A stretch of DNA of 33,028 nt, from the NCBI GenBank assembly GCA_013697005.1, contig JACCXM010000278.1, positions 1 to 33,028 of the forward strand. The letters run 5' to 3'. Both the position numbers and the translations under genes were made by a program. Source of the stretch: Chloroflexia bacterium. Lineage in GTDB: Bacteria; Chloroflexota; Chloroflexia; Thermomicrobiales; UBA6265. Positions 32,365-33,028 of this stretch are shown here, piece after piece. Positions within the stretch are counted from its first letter, which is position 1. The number at the start of each line of letters is the position of its first letter. Below the pieces are notes generated by a model. It made no database searches, was not told the DNA's origin, and saw only the letters and a list, made by a program, of their open reading frames with translations.

Positions 32365-32832
32365 TTACGCCGTGGCCGCGATTCGCCGGGGAGGAGGGAG
32401 GAGAACGCGCTGGTATAGACTCTGAGGTATCCGGCTCGCGAACCCTATTGGCGCGCGGCTCGCCGCCGCGATAACGACCGTCGTCATGGCGCCGGCCAGG
32501 AAATGCACGTCGCTCGCGGTGGGAGCCGCGTCGTGTTGCTCACCAACGTCGAGGCTCGCTAGTCCGTGTTCGCGATGCTCGCCAGCTGAGCCGGCGCCAA
32601 CCACCGGATCGAACCAGCTCGCTGCACCACCACCCGCATGCGATGGACCAGACTCGTGATGAGACGGCACGAAGTCGTGGTGATGGACCGATCCGTCGCC
32701 GGCATCGACCCACAGTTGCGCCAGCGAATGCGCATGAGCCGTTTCCGCTCCAGCCCGGTACTGCGTGGGAAGGAGGAAGAGACCCAACAGCGCCAAGCCC
32801 CAGATGAGACCCGGCCACGCTGAGCGTCGCAT
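32365..32832 (-). CDS. Small His-rich exported/membrane protein, first gene of the copper operon
   Basis: A 155-residue protein from the ATG at 32832 (MRRSAWPGL); the track start at 32973 adds an unlikely leader. One hydrophobic N-terminal helix 'WPGLIWGLALLGLFLLPTQY' acts as signal or anchor. A histidine-rich middle follows ('TAHAHSLAQLWVDAGDGSVH', 'HHDFVPSHHESGPSHAGGG'), then a second weak hydrophobic segment and 'RVLLPPPRRIAA' at the end. The layout recalls DUF2946-type copper-linked proteins, but I cannot confirm the family. It is 63 bases upstream of the His/Glu-tail gene on the same strand. The ribosome-binding site is weak. Confidence 0.5.
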   Translation of the reverse strand: MRRSAWPGLIWGLALLGLFLLPTQYRAGAETAHAHSLAQLWVDAGDGSVHHHDFVPSHHESGPSHAGGGAASWFDPVVGAGSAGEHREHGLASLDVGEQHDAAPTASDVHFLAGAMTTVVIAAASRAPIGFASRIPQSLYQRVLLPPPRRIAATA

Positions 32833-33028
32833 GTTCGTTACAGGTCGTTGCACGGCGGACGTGATCGCTCCCCTGGATTGGGAATCGTGGCCGGGATGGC
32901 TGGCGGGTATCAGCCCCGACCGACGCCAAAAGCCTACCACGCCAGATTGCGATGTCACTGGGAGCGCAATCATGGGACGGCGACGGCGAATGAAAAAACC
33001 TGGGTCGATTCGCCCCTCGGCGAAACGC
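32833..33028. promoter_or_regulatory. Upstream region of the copper/thiol operon
   Basis: About 195 bases remain before the window ends. The minus-strand operon promoter is expected here, but I see no clear -10/-35 pair and no familiar copper-responsive operator. A plus-strand frame beginning ATGGGACGGCGACGGCGA at 32980 stays open to the end of the window and could be the start of a divergent gene, but it is too short to judge. Confidence 0.3.

Overview
This is a GC-rich window with tightly packed genes, ATGA/GTGA/TTGA-type start-stop overlaps and frequent GTG/TTG starts. Exported proteins carry 'QDATPAA' or 'RQATPAA' style linkers after the signal peptide, and there is a BMP-type nucleoside ABC system, a split pntAA/pntAB/pntB transhydrogenase and an F420-type luciferase-like oxidoreductase. 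Together these suggest a Chloroflexota bacterium of the Thermomicrobia/Thermomicrobiales type. That placement rests on gene content and protein style from memory, not on a search. The first ~300 bases look foreign (an open minus-strand frame resembling a proteobacterial GldG-type ABC auxiliary protein) and meet a truncated molybdenum-hydroxylase gene at about 300-309, so the left end may be an assembly chimera.

Layout: 303-1151 is the C-terminal part of a xanthine-dehydrogenase-like molybdenum hydroxylase; 1153-1927 holds a short repeat protein and a DUF3830 protein. 2013-6960 encodes a complete BMP-family (probably purine nucleoside) ABC importer: binding protein, double ATPase and two permeases. 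7039-10376 holds a phosphoribosyltransferase-like protein of unknown activity, a GH4 NAD-dependent glycosidase and a BadF/GlcNAc-kinase-like sugar kinase. 10502-11140 is a Mn-type superoxide dismutase. 12295-15330 is the transhydrogenase operon. 15455-17406 holds a SnoaL-like protein and, on the minus strand, adenine phosphoribosyltransferase plus an LLM-class oxidoreductase. 17606-20749 is a stress group (HdeD, DUF1269, two tandem-domain universal stress proteins) that runs by stop/start overlap into an exported PQQ-like beta-propeller protein and an acyl-CoA/ACP synthetase; a GH1 beta-glucosidase follows.

From 32832 down to 25809 everything is on the minus strand and looks like one copper/thiol-redox operon. 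It has a His-rich small exported protein, an exported protein with a His/Glu-rich tail, a membrane-anchored YtkA/FixH-like protein, a large CopC-CopD-cytochrome c fusion, a DsbA-like thioredoxin-fold protein, a VKOR, and a secreted metzincin-type metalloprotease with a poly-lysine linker. The DsbA-like gene is split in the ORF track because its active-site motif reads TGA-Pro-Gly-Cys. The frame is otherwise intact across the TGA, and a perfect 6-bp stem with a 5-nt loop (CGUGC) begins 16 nt after the TGA. The simplest reading is a selenocysteine-containing (U-P-G-C) DsbA-like protein paired with VKOR for envelope disulfide chemistry; this is the most interesting signal in the window.

Intergenic regions carry an unusual dispersed element made of tandem 8-mers of the GGGGTGAT type arranged as long inverted repeats (3128-3247, 5864-6011, 11149-11272, and a half copy at 16824-16850). 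The elements abut genes so closely that they supply stop codons and in one case a start codon. Other short tandem 7-8-mers sit at 4798, 15341 and 18873. No tRNA, rRNA, CRISPR or IS transposase was seen.
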